Source: Mixophyes australis (lineage: Eukaryota; Chordata; Amphibia; Anura; Limnodynastidae). From it: 64,000 nucleotides of DNA. This document shows, piece after piece, positions 14,472-27,446 of the stretch. The notes below the pieces were generated by a model. The model was given only the letters and a program-made list of their open reading frames with translations, had not been told where the DNA came from and searched no databases. The DNA lies in contig JAVHZZ010000001.1 of assembly GCA_036250195.1 (NCBI GenBank), positions 392,286,783-392,350,782 on the forward strand, given 5' to 3'. A program made the translations under genes and the position numbers. Each line of letters begins with the position of its first letter. The first letter of the stretch is position 1.

Positions 14472-16055
14472 TTCCATCATCAACATTTATTCATATAGCC
14501 CCAGCAAATTCCGTAGCGCTTCACAATTGGGAACAAACATTAATAACACAATACTGGGTAATACAGACAGACAGAGAGGTAAGAGGGCCCTGCTCACAAG
14601 CTTATAATCTATGGGACAGTAGGAGTTTGATACACGAGGGTAAGTACTACATATTGCAAATTGGTCCAGCTAGAATGCAAAGGTAAAAAAGTACTTCGTG
14701 GGCTATAGGATCTAGTCACATAACAATGTTGGTCACAGGGTTGCTGTCTTGTGTTAACTTTGTAGAGGGTGGTAATAGGGTAACCTACAAAGATTAAGAG
14801 GCTATTTAAGGAATACTTTAAGCTTCCCTGAAGAGGTGGGTTTTCAGAGAACGCTTGAAGGTTTAAAGACTAGAGGAAGGTCTTATTGTGTGAGGGTAGG
14901 ACTTGCACAAAGTCGGTGCAGCTTTAACAAAGTTCTGTAACCGGGAATGGGTGCATGTGATAAGAGTGGAGGAGACACGCAGATCTTGTGCAAAACGGAG
15001 GTGGTGAGTTCGGAGATATTTTGAGACAAGTGGGGATGCATGTTGGTGCAGTTTTGGTGATGGCCTTCTTAGTAGAATAATTTTATAATGAATTTGTTGA
15101 AAAACAGGCAACCAATTTTAAAGACTAACAGAGTGGCTCAGCAGAGGAAGAACGATTTGCAATTAATTTAGCTGCTGCATGCCAACTAGATTGCAGGGAT
15201 AACCGTCTGATTTAGTGAAGACCAGTAATGAGGAAATGGCAAGTGTCGATGCAGGAGATGATGAGTGCATGAATTTAAGTTTTTGCAGTGTCTTGTGCGA
15301 GATATGTGCGTATTCTGGAAATGTTTTTAAGATATATGCAACATGATATAAATATAGAGACGACGTGGAGATCAAAGGATAGTTGTGAGTCAAGGATTAC
15401 ACCTCCCACCCCGTAGTGAGCTTGCGGGGTAGGAGTTATGGTCATATTGTAAACAGAAATAGAAATGTCAGGCAGGAGGCTTCTGTTGTTGGGTGAGAAT
15501 ATTATTAACTCTGTTTTTGAAAGATTGAGATTGAGTTGGTGAAAGGACATCCAAGAAGAATGATAGAAAAACAGTCAATAATGCAGGACAACACAAATGG
15601 TAAGAGATCAGGAGAGGATAGATAAATTTGGGTATCATTCACATAGAGATGATACTGAAATCCAAAGGAGCTTATTAGTTTTCCAAGATAAGTAGTATAG
15701 ATCGAGAACAGCAGAAGAACTAGTACTTAGCCTTGTGGTACTCCAGCTGATAAAGGAAGCAGAGCAGAGGTGGAGCCAGAGAAATGAACACTGATAGAGC
15801 GATTAGATAGGTAGAATTATAAGCAGGATAAGACAATGTCTTGAAGGCCTAGGGATTGTAGCGTTTGTATGAGGAGTGTTCAACAGTGTCAAAAGCAGCA
15901 GAGAGATCCAGGAGAATTAGAAGACAGTAATTGCCATTAGTTTTAGCTGTGATCAAATCATTGATCACCTTGGGCAACACAGTCTCTGTGCAGTGTTGAA
16001 ATCGAAAGCCTGACTGAAAAACATCCAATAGGTTGTATGTGGTAAGAAAGTGTTC
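14472..16055 (-). mobile_element. L2-type LINE, 5'-truncated, inserted in the YR element
   Basis: The minus strand encodes the reverse transcriptase of an L2-like non-LTR retrotransposon, with stops and shifts. From 5' to 3' the pieces are: [43 protein letters not shown] (catalytic motif A); FYLSNRSISVHFSGSTSALL then [25 protein letters not shown], where the catalytic YADD is now [30 protein letters not shown]; and SKYLRTHHLRFAQDLRVSS near 14950. The 3' end reads GCGCTACGGAATTTGCTGGG and a TGATGATG tail at about 14472. The element is inactive. It splits the tyrosine-recombinase pseudogene, so it is the younger of the two. Confidence 0.85.
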
Positions 16056-16059
16056 ATCT

Positions 16060-16830
16060 TGTCTTATAGAACTTCCTGACGTTGCCTACATTTTCAACCG
16101 CAGCAGTGCATCCCTCCATCATTGCTCGGCACTCCACAATGCTCAATATCTTTTGCAACCCATGCCCGACCTTCAGTGCCTGCAATGGTGTCTTAAATGT
16201 ACCGGACTATGTTTTTGCCAGGTTTGGGTTTGTTGCCCCTTTGGTTCAGCTTACATGTATTCATGTTTCACCTCAGGTAGTCTTACAAACAAGCCATGGC
16301 AAGCTGCACAGTGCATGAAGATTTGGCCACCATCTCTTTTGCAGGAATCAAAACGCTGCATCTTTTCCTTATCACCTCAGTGTTGTGTGCAAAGTTGCCT
16401 CTTTTCCGAAGAATTGCAATTTGGATGCGCCTTTCTTTTGCGTGCCTGGGAAAAATTTCATGGTCCAGGCAACTTAAGTCTCATTGCGGTGAACATGCTC
16501 CATATGCTGGGTTATTTTTGAGAGGTGCTTCTCGCAGTACATGCAGAATTACTTTTTGTTATACACCTGGGAGCCATCACTGTTTTCGGACGGACACGAC
16601 ATCATATTCCCGGTCTTGTATGTTTAGAACACCGCTGCCATCAGGTTGGGAATCATTGTACATAGAATCATTGTGTACCGTTGCTTTGTTCCACTTCCGT
16701 TCATCACTGCTGGAGTCTGAATCACTCTGCTCTGAAGTGTCAGGGGCACATTCATGCTTTCGGGGCTATAGTCAGAGCCTCCACTGGGCTGTGTCATGCA
16801 GAGAGGGACATGCCATACTTTGATGCAGAG
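16060..16830 (-). pseudogene. N-terminal part of the same YR transposon protein (decayed)
   Basis: On the minus strand, degraded frames show an acidic serine-rich stretch (SEQSDSDSSSDERKWNKATV). A zinc-finger-like segment follows with the words CEKHLSKITQHMEHVHRNET. A basic segment reads KERRIQIAILRKRGNFAHNT then EVIRKRCSVLIPAK. A second CxxC-like piece reads MHCAACHGLFVRL, and the last piece is LNQRGNKPKPGKNIVRYI. This order (finger, RxLRxxGNFxHN, CxxCxGFF, basic tail) is what I remember from N-termini of vertebrate tyrosine-recombinase transposon proteins. The frame is interrupted by stops and shifts. Open frames on the plus strand here are shadows. Confidence 0.6.
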
Positions 16831-17203
16831 TAGAATAGCAAGGTCCCCTGCATGGACTAGGTTTTGTGAAGTCCTTATTTTTTGTCCCCGGTACTACCAA
16901 GGTCCCCACAGTGTTGGTGTGTTGGCAAAACGATACCCCCACAAGAACAGGAATACAGTTACACACACATGCCAAAAAACATACCTACAGACTAGTTCAC
17001 TACAATGGGGTGACACTTATGGATAGATGTTACTGGAAATGCTCTCACAGTTCTCAACATCCAGAACAAAATGGAGTAATTCAGGACAAATATAAAATTA
17101 GAAAACTTGTATGAGATGATCCTCATATTTATGGCTGCTATAGCCTGTATCGTGACAGACTGCTGCAACTGGTCATATGGCACAAATATACTGACCTGTG
17201 ATA

Positions 17204-17211
<8 letters not shown>

Positions 17212-17254
<43 letters not shown>

Positions 17255-17321
17255 CACACACACACACACATATATATATATACACACACACACGTACATA
17301 CTCTATACACATATGTATATA
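17212..17321. repeat. TA/CA microsatellite
   Basis: TA and CA runs alternate and lie directly next to the 3' end of the Helitron. Confidence 0.9.
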
Positions 17322-17952
17322 CAAGTTAACCCGTGCATGATACTCATGCATTCTAGTCAAATCAAGCTACTTAAGGTGTTAAAAAGGTTCTTGTCATGCA
17401 TTTGGGGCTAGGCCAGGCCTCCTCAGGGGAAGAGCGTTACTTCCCGACGTAAGCGCCCTTTTTTAACGTGGTTTTGTCCACATGTCACCACCTCATCATT
17501 CTTCTCCATCACCTCATCCTTCATCTTCATTGCCACATCCTTAATCTCCATCGTCTTACTGTTCTAAAACCTCTCGATACACGTTTCTGCTAAACACCTT
17601 ATCGCTGTGCTCAATCAGTCTTCCTTGCAGGACAGTATTCATAACCTGCACTTTCACATCACTGCTTCTCCGTACTCGTGAAAATGCGACATACAATTGT
17701 CCATGACCAAACACAGGCTCTGTTAAATAAATACCCACACGGTCAAGAGTTTGAGCCCTCAACTGGTAAATTTAGCCTTTACTACCCTTCCCACGGGGGG
17801 AAGGGGGGGATGATGGAAGTTAACTGACTTCACTATTATAATTTTTTTGTTAAATAATGTCAGTATACCAAATTTCAGGTCAATTGGATGAGCCCTTTCT
17901 GAGAAAATAGCTTTTTCCACACACACGCGCCGCTAGGCTTATATATATTAGA
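17322..17952 (-). mobile_element. Helitron, internally deleted copy (631 bp)
   Basis: Read on the minus strand, the 5' end is TCTAATATATATAAGCCTAG at 17952, preceded by host A. The 3' end is CGGGTTAACTTG at 17322, followed by host T. Twelve bases before the end is a 7-bp-stem hairpin, TGCATGATACTCATGCA (17334-17350). This is the Helitron layout of insertion between A and T, 5' TC and subterminal hairpin. The terminal CTTG differs from the usual CTRR. Between the ends only the last piece of the helicase gene is left. Confidence 0.82.
17556..17765 (-). pseudogene. Helitron helicase, C-terminal fragment
   Basis: About 69 residues are open to a stop and begin RAQTLDRVGIYLTEPVFGHG then QLYVAFSRVRRSSDVKVQV. 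The GHGQLYVAFSRVR run is motif VI of the PIF1-type helicase domain at the C-terminus of the Helitron Rep/helicase protein. All upstream parts (Rep nuclease and helicase motifs I-V) are missing: the 5' terminal region of the element runs straight into this piece, so an internal deletion removed the rest. The fragment itself is intact in frame, which suggests a fairly recent or fast-spreading deletion derivative. It cannot be functional. Confidence 0.88.
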
Positions 17953-18819
17953 TTATATACATATATACACACACACACACACATATATATTTATATCTAT
18001 CTCACATACACATACATATATTTATATCTATCTCACATACACAATATATATATATCACAAAATAGATACAAATGGCGCTATGACACTGCACCAGTACAAT
18101 AATATTAGAGTCCAATGTCTTGAACTGGTTCCTTCTTATATAACACTTCCCCTGTGCGGGCGGCTGCCAATCCTCTGTAGCAAGCGGTGTAGCAGGAATA
18201 AATCTTAAATAAATGAGAGGAAGCGCACAATAGTGTAGTATAGCAAGTTAATGGAGCCAAGTATGAATCCAGGAAAAGAACCAAAACACCAGAAAGGAGT
18301 GAGCCAGAGCTTCCCACCATGTGGATATCCACAATATCTAAGATAGATATGTTAGCTCATAGGGTGAGAGATCACACAAGGCCAAATGGCATTCAAGATA
18401 GTATATAGACAAACAGGTCACACCAGTATAGATGTATTTGTACCAGAAGCCAAAAGCTTAATGGCTTATCTGTAGGATTATCCTGTAGACTGTGAGGATG
18501 TAGTCAATCTTCAGCCACCATGGATTATCCAATTGGTTACCTCAATCAATGCTGATCCAGAAGATCCTAGTACAATAACAGTGGCGTGGACCCCTCTGGT
18601 TTTGGTATACTCACTGTCACACACAAACAGGTGAATTGGGATCCTCAAGGTCTGTTTGGTTTAGTGTCACCTACAGGAAGTCGTGGAGTCTTATGGAACA
18701 GGAGGTATTCACCAGTGACCGCCACAAGGAATATGGGCTTAGCGGCTTCTGTCCCACAGGTGGCGGTTCTCCAAGTAGGTACCAAGCGAGACCCTCCCAG
18801 GTATAGGGGTTTACATCTA

Positions 18820-18851
18820 GCAAGGGCTATATATCCCTATATAGCCCTTGC
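18820..18851. repeat. Short perfect-stem hairpin at the edge of a diverged repeat
   Basis: GCAAGGGCTATA and TATAGCCCTTGC pair around a short loop. It lies at the end of an 800-bp repeat-like stretch (about 18045-18860) that I cannot name. Confidence 0.7.
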
Positions 18852-21800
18852 CACTAAGCCCTAAGGTTCAAAACAATAATGTGCTTTTCACACTACATGT
18901 TTCAATACATAGTGGTAAGTATTCTATTCATGCATGACAAAATAAACATTAAGCAGAAAAACTGGTAAAACAACATAGGTAGAATGAGAGAGTAAAACAA
19001 ATATGTCAATTGAATAAAAACCTACTTCTCCTGTTTACCGTGATACACGACTTAACTCATGTTATCATCAGGATCTTGTCAGGAATTAACTTTTGGGAAT
19101 ATTTACAACAAAATGTACATGGGTTTTACATTTATATTCTGAAGCGGATGCATTATAATCCCTTTCCATATGACAGTAAGCTGGCATCAAGAACTATCAT
19201 TACAGTGTTTCCAAAACGTTGCCAAGCAGCTTGTAATGGCACATTGCCACCTAGAAGAACTAGAGCCTTGTGTACTCCCTCCTGCTTAACTCAAATCCCT
19301 ACATCACTGCCCTGCCACAGCCATCTCCGTCCTGTGTGCACTACCTGTGAAGGAGGCATGCCCTGTGGAGGGATTTAGATAGTGTGCTACACTACATGAA
19401 GCCATTATTTTACATAAAAAACACACGCACAGGCCTTATGTATACACTTTTTAAACAGACTTCTGTTCTGGTTTTCATCTTTATCATAAAACATATAGGT
19501 TAAGTAATCACATTCATTAGCATTATTAGTCAATGATTGGATTCACAAAATAAAAAGGTAAATAGCAGCCTTGGTTTATTGGCTTGGGTAGTAGAGTTTA
19601 CTAATTGCATTTCATATAATGAAATGCCTCACAACTAGAAAAAAAAAAAATCAAATGAAAAATAATTGAGAAATTTGTACCAGCTTTTAAAAAAATTAGA
19701 TTTAGAAGTTGCTGGTCTTTCCAGCAATTGAATTTGTGTCACAAATTTGCAAGACAAATGGACACTCTGATTAATATGTTTACATCAATATGTTAGCGCT
19801 GATCCTGTCAAGCTGCAGAAGTAAGAAATCCATGCCACATAAATCTGAAGCATAGCGTATAGGGGGATGCCATTTCAATTCTAACTAAAACAGGCAAGTA
19901 TTTTCCTTTAAAATATAACTATAATTGACTTTTCTGTGGTACTTTTAAAAATGTGAATTTCCACTGTTACTAGATATGAAAAATATTGCATTATGTTACA
20001 TATAGGAGGCAGCGAGTGGCTATTAAAATAAGACTACAAAAACGTGCCCGCCAACTACTCTGGGTGGAGCCCGCCATATTGTTGACTTAACAAATACTGA
20101 GCCTATCAGTTCACCGAATATTACTGATTATATTGATGAACGAGGCATTTAGTGCCTCATGCCCCAGTGATGTCAATAGTTCTTAATGAATTGATAGCTT
20201 CACTCTCATCAATATTGTTTCTGGCCCGCAAAATGGCTTCCTCCGTTTGTAGGTTCTTGTAAACACTAGACCGCTTTAATATCAGCTCATATTACATTAT
20301 TTTGGGCGCAAGATGTCTCTTCACCATTAAGACTATATATAATAAAACAAATCATGCTAGATGTTTATTACATAAAGCTATACTATGCTGGGCAAAATAT
20401 TGTTAGATTCAGGAATCAATGAAACAAATCTTACAGCCAGGGGGATCTTTTTAAGTGCCAAGTAAGAGGTGGAAGTATTGACATAAATAGATATGGACTT
20501 ATTTTAACGAGGTTTCAAACTGCCTATATCTTGGACTACTCATCTACCTCAGATTAATCGTGCCTTTAATTTTCTATGACTTGTGAAATCTCATCCAATA
20601 CTGCATGTTAGTATTAATGCTACTGAAGTATGTTACTATGTCATAAGTAATCTACCCAATGTATTCATCATTTTGTGGGCTTAACCAATATTCCTGAAAC
20701 TGCTCTCTTCCAATTCACTAGCAATTAATAACCCATCAACCATTCATGAAATATAGCATTCTTAATAATAGGCTAAATACCGGTTCAACAAACAAAATGG
20801 CTTCCTCAGCTGTGTGCCATTGATGGGGTAAATATCGGAATTGCGGTGTACAACCTGGCAGCAATCCAAAGAAGACTGCCAATCCGTAATGCTCAAAACT
20901 GGGCACACACCATAACACCCTACAGTTAGAATATTGAAATAACATTTCTAAATAGTGTCTAATACTTTATCCTGCACAGGATGTTTCCTCATAGGAGAAG
21001 ATTAAAGCAAATAAGGAATGTAAAGCTTATTAATAGGGTTTACTAGTCTAGTTAAGAAAGTAGTTAAATCAAAATGCACTAAAAATCAGTTAAAAGCGAT
21101 CTAAAATAAAAGTAAATAATCTGAGGCCATAATACTACGGCAAACTCTAAATAAACTCTTAAAAGTGCCAGTCTGTGGTTTCAGAGGCAGTAACTGAGCA
21201 GACATGTAGTTAATATATTAGAAATTCGTCCCGCAGACACCCCATGGATATATATTTGCATGCTGCCAGGATCAGCTTCTTTGATAACTAGCTATGCTGA
21301 ATTACTCAAATGCTATCAAACTTTATTAAAACCTCATCAAGGGAAGAAATCAAATCACTTATTAAGCTCTACAATTATTGTAAAGCGAGCAGTTTAAATG
21401 AGAGGAGAAGATAATGACATTACTGTCTTAACTTAAAGAAATTCTCAAAGGTACTATCCTGAGATATTCTGTTGGCCTGAAATTTATGTAAATTGAATTC
21501 ATCCATAATTAGTTATTACCCGCTGAGCACAAAAAAAAAAACACCCAGAAAAAAATGTTTTCTAAAACAATTAGATCTTAAAAGACAATGCATTTTAATT
21601 GGGGGTGGGTATTCTTTAGCAAATAAATTTGTCAACAAAAAGTTAGATAGCACCAAAAAATACAATACAAATGGCAAATTATAGGGACAAAGAGCATAAA
21701 GGCCATAAGTGAAAAGTAGTCAATTTTATGATGGATTTTTCCTATGTTTTGGACATGAACACAAATATTTAAGATAAAAACAAACCTTAACATAAAAATG

Positions 21801-22559
21801 TGTCACATGGAAGCGATAGAGGAATGTCAGTTGTATATGGTCTGAGCCTGTTTACATTTCATAGGCACATAATCTCTAAGAGCAAACAAGAGCTATATGT
21901 GTGTGTAGGGACAGACAGGCAGCTGCATTTTAGCTGAACAGGGTTTGTGTCTTCCAATTCAGGGGAAATATTTGGTCAAGTCCCCTCTGGTGAACATATA
22001 TGTAAACAAAGTGTATTGGTAGGGCTAGAGGTTAAAAATAAAAATAAAAAAAAATACAGTCTAGATGTCATTTTCACAAATAGCTCAAAAACTGTGGGTA
22101 AAATAACAATTCTCCAAAAATTTAAAACCAATCAATGCTTAAAATTCAGAAAATTCCCCTCCCAGCCGCAGAAATAAAACATTGTTACAGCAATAAGAGG
22201 CATAATTCTTTCAACATGGAAATAACATCAAAATGATCTTTGCTTAATTGTGATTACAACATACACAAATAAGCAAATATATACAATAATTTTATGTTAA
22301 CCCTCCCCTCTTTAGGCAAATTTAGTGGTTTGTGGCCCTTGCTTGCACTCATGTTGTGGACCTGGCCAAACCACATTGAAATCACACCCCATAACTAATT
22401 AAAATAAACATATCCCATTACACCATGCCCTAAGATCGACATAAGAATTTGGGGAGGGTAGAAAAGAGATTATATAAGGAAGAAAGTAAATAATGGAACT
22501 GTACTAAATAGTGAGCTTTGCAAGGAAACTTAATAGCGCCATCATAGAAACTAGGTAAA

Positions 22560-22873
22560 CAGTGGCGCACGCAGGGGGGGTTACTGGGTCTCCAAAAACC
22601 CCTCCCCTCCGCTAAAAAAGTGCCATATATAGCGGCACTGTACTATATAGCAGCCACGGCGCTGTCAAGGAAGCGTCCGCAGCGGTGCTGTATTGTATTG
22701 TATACAGCACCGCCGCGGACGCTTCTTTGACAGCGCCGTGGCTGCTATATAGTACAGTGCCGTCTAAATGGAGCTGCTGCGCACGCGCGGCAGCTCTTTC
22801 GCTTTTTTTTTTGCTTTTTTTTCCGGCGGAGGGGAAACCTTCCCCCCCCTTAAAAATGCTCCGTGCGCCCCTG
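22560..22873. mobile_element. Palindromic hAT-like MITE, 314 bp
   Basis: The ends are CAGTGGCGCACGCAGGGG and the inverse of CAGGGGCGCACGGAG. A central fold-back has arms at about 22631-22692 and 22702-22762, matching over about 60 bp (words GCAGCCACGGCGCTGTCAA, GCGTCCGC, GCACTGTACTATATAG). The flanks share only GTAAA, so an 8-bp duplication is not shown. Confidence 0.75.
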
Positions 22874-24329
22874 GTAAAGTCCAATAACAATAATATTTGC
22901 ATTAATTCCTTAATACTTACATTAAACAAATACAAAATGAAAATAAACAATATAGTATCAGCATCATTTTATGCCGATTCAAACCTCATACAGCACATTC
23001 CTGGACCAAGTGTTAATGTTTTTAATGCATAAAAAAAGTAAAACGTATTACAACACATATATTTCAATATGCCTAAATTACTGTTCTAAAACCACTTGAG
23101 CATTGTTTAATTCCAACAAAGTATAGCCATGCATATCTCTGCTCTAAGCAGTTAGCACAATTCAGTAACAATAGTATTATGAGTTGTATTAGTCTATTAA
23201 ATATCCTGCACATAAACTTTAACTTGCTGTGCTCACTCTGACATTTATAATGCTTATTTATTTACTTACTCATTTTGATTTTTATAAAAAAAATTGCTTT
23301 GACTTTTTGCTTACATGAGACTATTAGAGTTAGAGCAGCACATAAAAAAAGACGCTTTGCAATTATACAGTATTATTACATTCCGCTGGTGGCTTACAAT
23401 CCAGGTAATTCTGGTGTGGGAAGTGTATAATGTTGAGTGCATAGCTACAATCACAAATGTGCTTGTACACACTAATCTCATCCCAATTGCAAAGTACCGG
23501 GGAGTATGTTGACACTATACAATAAATGAGAACAATAAAATAATAAATACTGTATGTCTCTTGTTGGCTATTTGGAAAGTGGTAGAATGTTTAAGTACAG
23601 GTATTAATAAGGTTTTATTCGTGTAATTTGAAGCATCATTCCTAAAACATACTAAGTTACTGATAACACGTCTTACCCCACGCCGCCCTTGGCGTTGCCC
23701 TCAGCATTACATTTTTTAGTGGTAATCATGTCGGTATGTAGGAAATTTTCCCTGAACCACTTCAATTAGTAATAGGCTTTCTGCTAAAAGAATTTATACC
23801 ACTATACTTTTCCTTATGTGTTATAACAATAAGTAGAAGTACAACTAGTGAGCAGTAATTGGTACACATAAATATTATATCTGAAATACACACCTATCCA
23901 CTTATTTTGCCACTTTTAATACCTTGATAAACAAATGAAAAGCACATTAAGAATAGGGCATAAGAGTGCTGTGGAACAAAGGGGAAAGATGACAACCTAT
24001 GCAGTAAAGGAATTACCCAGGGGTCATTGTTCTACATTGGAAATGCATGAGTTCAATCCATAATGATAATCTTATACACTGTAGTAAACTAGATCATAAT
24101 TTGTACTTAAATGCAGCAAGAGTTGTCATAGTGGGGAGGGTCACTTGAAACATATTCCAAAGGAGCTACATCACTGGGCTGTTATTACACTTTTATCAGG
24201 CCGGTCATGTCAACCCCTTCTCTCCAGCCAGTAACTCTGAACTATGCAGGACTTGGTGCTTTAGCGGTCATCGAGATTCCACCGGAAATGCTGATCATCT
24301 TGTAAGCATGGACTCTCCAAAAAGTCTCA

Positions 24330-24504
24330 GGGCTAGATTTACTAAGCTGCGGGTTTGAAAAAGTGGGGATGTTGCCTATAGCAACCAATCAGATTCTATC
24401 TTTCATTTATTTAGCACTTTCTACAAAATAACAGCTAGAATATGATTGGTTGCTATAGGCAACATCCCCACTTTTTCAAACCCGCAGCTTAGTAAATCTA
24501 GTCC
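24330..24504. mobile_element. Harbinger-like palindromic MITE, 175 bp, 3-bp duplication TCA
   Basis: It is nearly a perfect palindrome. The ends are GGGCTAGATTTACTAAGCTG and the inverse of GGACTAGATTTACTAAGCTG, and it contains GCCTATAGCAACCAATCAGA. TCA flanks both sides (24327-24329 and 24505-24507). Relatives lie at 37200 and 50100. Confidence 0.82.
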
Positions 24505-25739
24505 TCAGTGTTTAATCAAGACAGGACACAGGGGATCACGGACTTAAAGTGGTTAAGCTCTTTCATGTGGAAATTTAAGGACTTTTTCCCACTTCTCTGA
24601 TAGACAACCCAGAGCCATTGCCACAGGGGACCTGGGGTGGATCCATGCATAAGTTACGAATACTCTAACACCCCCCACCCACACAGGCTTGCCAAGCCAA
24701 TGGTGGACTTGACTATCTAGAGGTTGCCGCTGCTCCGATGGTCTGGAAGATCGATTGCTGTGCAGAAGCACAGGAGCATCAGGGAAGGTCCCATGGTTTC
24801 AGCAAAGCTGTGAGCCTGACAGAAGCAGAGTGACAGAAAGCTTGGACTGTACCTTGCGGTATAGGAGCGAAGATGTACATGTGTCAGGGGAAGGGAAGCT
24901 AATGCCCTGAGGGTACCGCAGACAACTGGAGGGTAAGGATTGTGCAGTATATTGGGTTATAGTGATGCTCCTGTCTATTGTTAATTTATCTAATTTTGCT
25001 AAATAAAGTTGTTCTACTAGGCTTTATTCAACGGTTTTGCATCTAAGTGAATACCGAAGCCATAGTGGTACAGCTGGCATATAGGCTGCCCTGGGCAAAT
25101 CAGCCAAGCTGAGGACATTAAGGGGTGTTCATTTCCCAGTATCTTCATAGGTGTCATTTCCACACCTGTGTTGTAATTTAATTCTACAAAGAAGCACAAC
25201 CTACTTTTTTGTGCCAACGAGCACTGCCAGTGCAACACATTGTATCTGTAAAAGGACAATGCAAGAAAAGCGCATGGCAAACTAATTGTAAGGACATCAC
25301 TAAAGTGCACGCTTTCCCAGCAAATATGTGTGAATGAATCCTCAGTTTCCCTCTTAGACACACAATCTGATGCTTCCTTTAGGCAATTATCTCTGTGTCA
25401 TAAAGCCATACAGCGAATACACAAATGCTCAGGAGACTCCAGCGGAGATTGAAGATCTTCAATCATGTGCCATTGTGCTCTTGTCTCCACAGTACTTCAG
25501 CTGTTTGCTGCTATGTAATGGGTATCCAATATAGCTCATTAAAGACAATAAGAAAACCTATCAATATATTGACATATGTTCATTACGGCAGTTAGCAGCA
25601 AAGTATTTTATTAGAGTAAGGTAAGTTTACGTAACTGGAGAAGGGCAGTGAGCAGCTGGGAGCTCCGTAACACGCCATGCTGCGGTTTGATCACATAAAT
25701 GCTGACATAGTAACGAAGTAAAATGTTATAAGGACTCAC

Positions 25740-25778
25740 CAAGAAACTCCCAAATGCAGAATTGAAGATAGCAGCAGC
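25740..25778 (-). CDS. SLC10A7: SLC10A7 39-bp microexon (probably exon 5)
   Basis: The minus strand has a strong polypyrimidine tract, acceptor TTCTATAG and donor GTGAGT. The exon is exactly 13 codons, AAAIFNSAFGSFL, in phase 0 at both ends. This follows the NE end of the exon at 45899-45974 and matches vertebrate SLC10A7 as I remember it. It forms the start of the helix after the conserved crossing motif. Because both ends are in phase 0, skipping it would keep the frame but remove part of a membrane segment. It is far too short for ordinary ORF searching and was found from its splice sites and family sequence. The next exon (expected to begin with a GIV-TP type sequence) was not seen in the 25.7 kb further left. 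Confidence 0.94.
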
Positions 25779-27221
25779 CTATAGAAGACAGAAAAAGAAA
25801 ACATATCAGCTATGAATGTGTTGCTCTTTCGTATTCTCAGAAATTCAGTAACACATGTACATTATCTTCAAAAGGATATTAACACATTCTACTGACCAGC
25901 ATTCCAGTTTGTACATACACAAGTATATAGAACACTTAATTGTATTCAGCAATTCTCATATCATGTAATCTGACTTTATTAAACCTGTTAAACATTGTAC
26001 TGTCAATACCACCGAACACTGTTATTATAAGTGACCCTTCTGCCAACTGCCCACTTTCATGAGTGGATGCAGCACAAGTGTCCTGCAAGTGGCTCTGTGA
26101 CTTTAAAAAAAAAGTAAGCTTTAGAAGGTAAACACAAATATAAATTAAAAAGGAGTATTTAGAATGCAAAAAACACACTTATCACATGCAGTAAATAGGT
26201 CAGCTCCCAGGATAAGTGAGACAGTACTGTGTGCAACCTACACAAATACAATGGCTGAACAGCAAATTGTACCTGATAGATACTGTAAAATATTGGCAAC
26301 TATGACACATTTTGTAAAGGAACAATTGCTGGACCTATGCGGATCATATGTGGTTCCCGAAACGTTACGCTATGTATCTCTCTCATCTTGGAGGACAATA
26401 AAGCAGCTCAGAAGTGAGTCCTGTGTTTAATAAGCATGTGTGCATCCTGCCTGTACCTGTGATACTGCTGACTTCTGTGTGGGGAGCAAGAGGAGTGGAA
26501 GCTTTTGTGTCTACTACTACTACATCTATTTAAGCAACAGGACTGAAGACTGTGCAGATATGAAGGCGTCCCTATTATTAAATGGTGGATTGTTAAGCCA
26601 TGCAAAACTACCAGTTAAATACACCACCTCACAGGTTGCAGACAGGTGTTAACATTTAGTATGGTGCAATGCACATAGATAAACTAATGTATTTAAGGCA
26701 GCATCACTGTCCCATTATTGTCAGTAATTATATGAAACATGAATGAGAGTCAATTAAAAAAACAGAATAAAAAAAAAAGAAGAAGTTTAAATAAATGTTG
26801 GGGAACAGGCCAAGTTGATAGTAATAAACGCTCAGGAGTGACGTTTTCACTTGAGCATGGTAGAAGCTATTGTATGGAATCCAAGCTTCCACGCTGTCAT
26901 AACCATGCACAGTACTGTTAAATGCTAAGAGCCCTGCAATAAAGAGTGCTATAAAAGGACCCATAACACACATATACGTATAATAACAAATATACTCAAA
27001 TCAGGGAATGTCCAAACATTTCTAAACAAAAATATTAACAAAGCAATTCATAGATAAAAGAATATTCTACTAATTTTGAAATATATGTATAAATACTTTT
27101 AAACTGCAAAGTACACACATGTGCTATTGCTTTATGCACCGATTGGATAATATACAACAAACAATAACCATAAACATTTTAAGAAAGATCCACCCTTTTC
27201 ACATTCACCAACTGACAATAA

Positions 27222-27446
27222 GGGGGGAATTCAATTCCCCGCAGATTAATGCAGCGTTAATCCTACTACCGTTATTACGGTAAATTTAACCCGGCTTCCT
27301 GCTCGCAGCTCAGGGAGCTGTGAGCAAAAAGCCGGCGTTGAAATTACCGTAATAACGCTATTTAAGCGCACTATTACCGTAATAACGGTAATAGTGCGCA
27401 GGCCACTGTACTTTTTACAGTAACGTGGCGAATTTAATCCCCCCCT
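27222..27446. repeat. Palindromic MITE with ACCGTAATAACGGTAAT core
   Basis: The ends are GGGGGGAATTCAATTCCCC on the left and a C-rich AATTTAATCCCCCC end on the right. The interior repeats TTACCGTAATAACG words in both orientations and has a GC hairpin around GCTCAGGGAGCTGTGAGC. Relatives lie at 36337 and 49880. Confidence 0.75.

Noticed and set aside
16033..16823. Plus-strand frames of 162 and 175 codons
   Set aside because: They are shadows of the minus-strand transposon pseudogene, whose fragments match a family by order and motif.
24560..25030. Possible LTR or retrocopy ending in AATAAAG near 25001
   Set aside because: A lone AATAAA word and a repeat-like start are not enough. I found no terminal repeats and no coding match.
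25017..25361. 114-codon minus-strand frame near the microexon
   Set aside because: There is no recognised domain, no splice context joining it to SLC10A7, and the composition resembles surrounding repeats.
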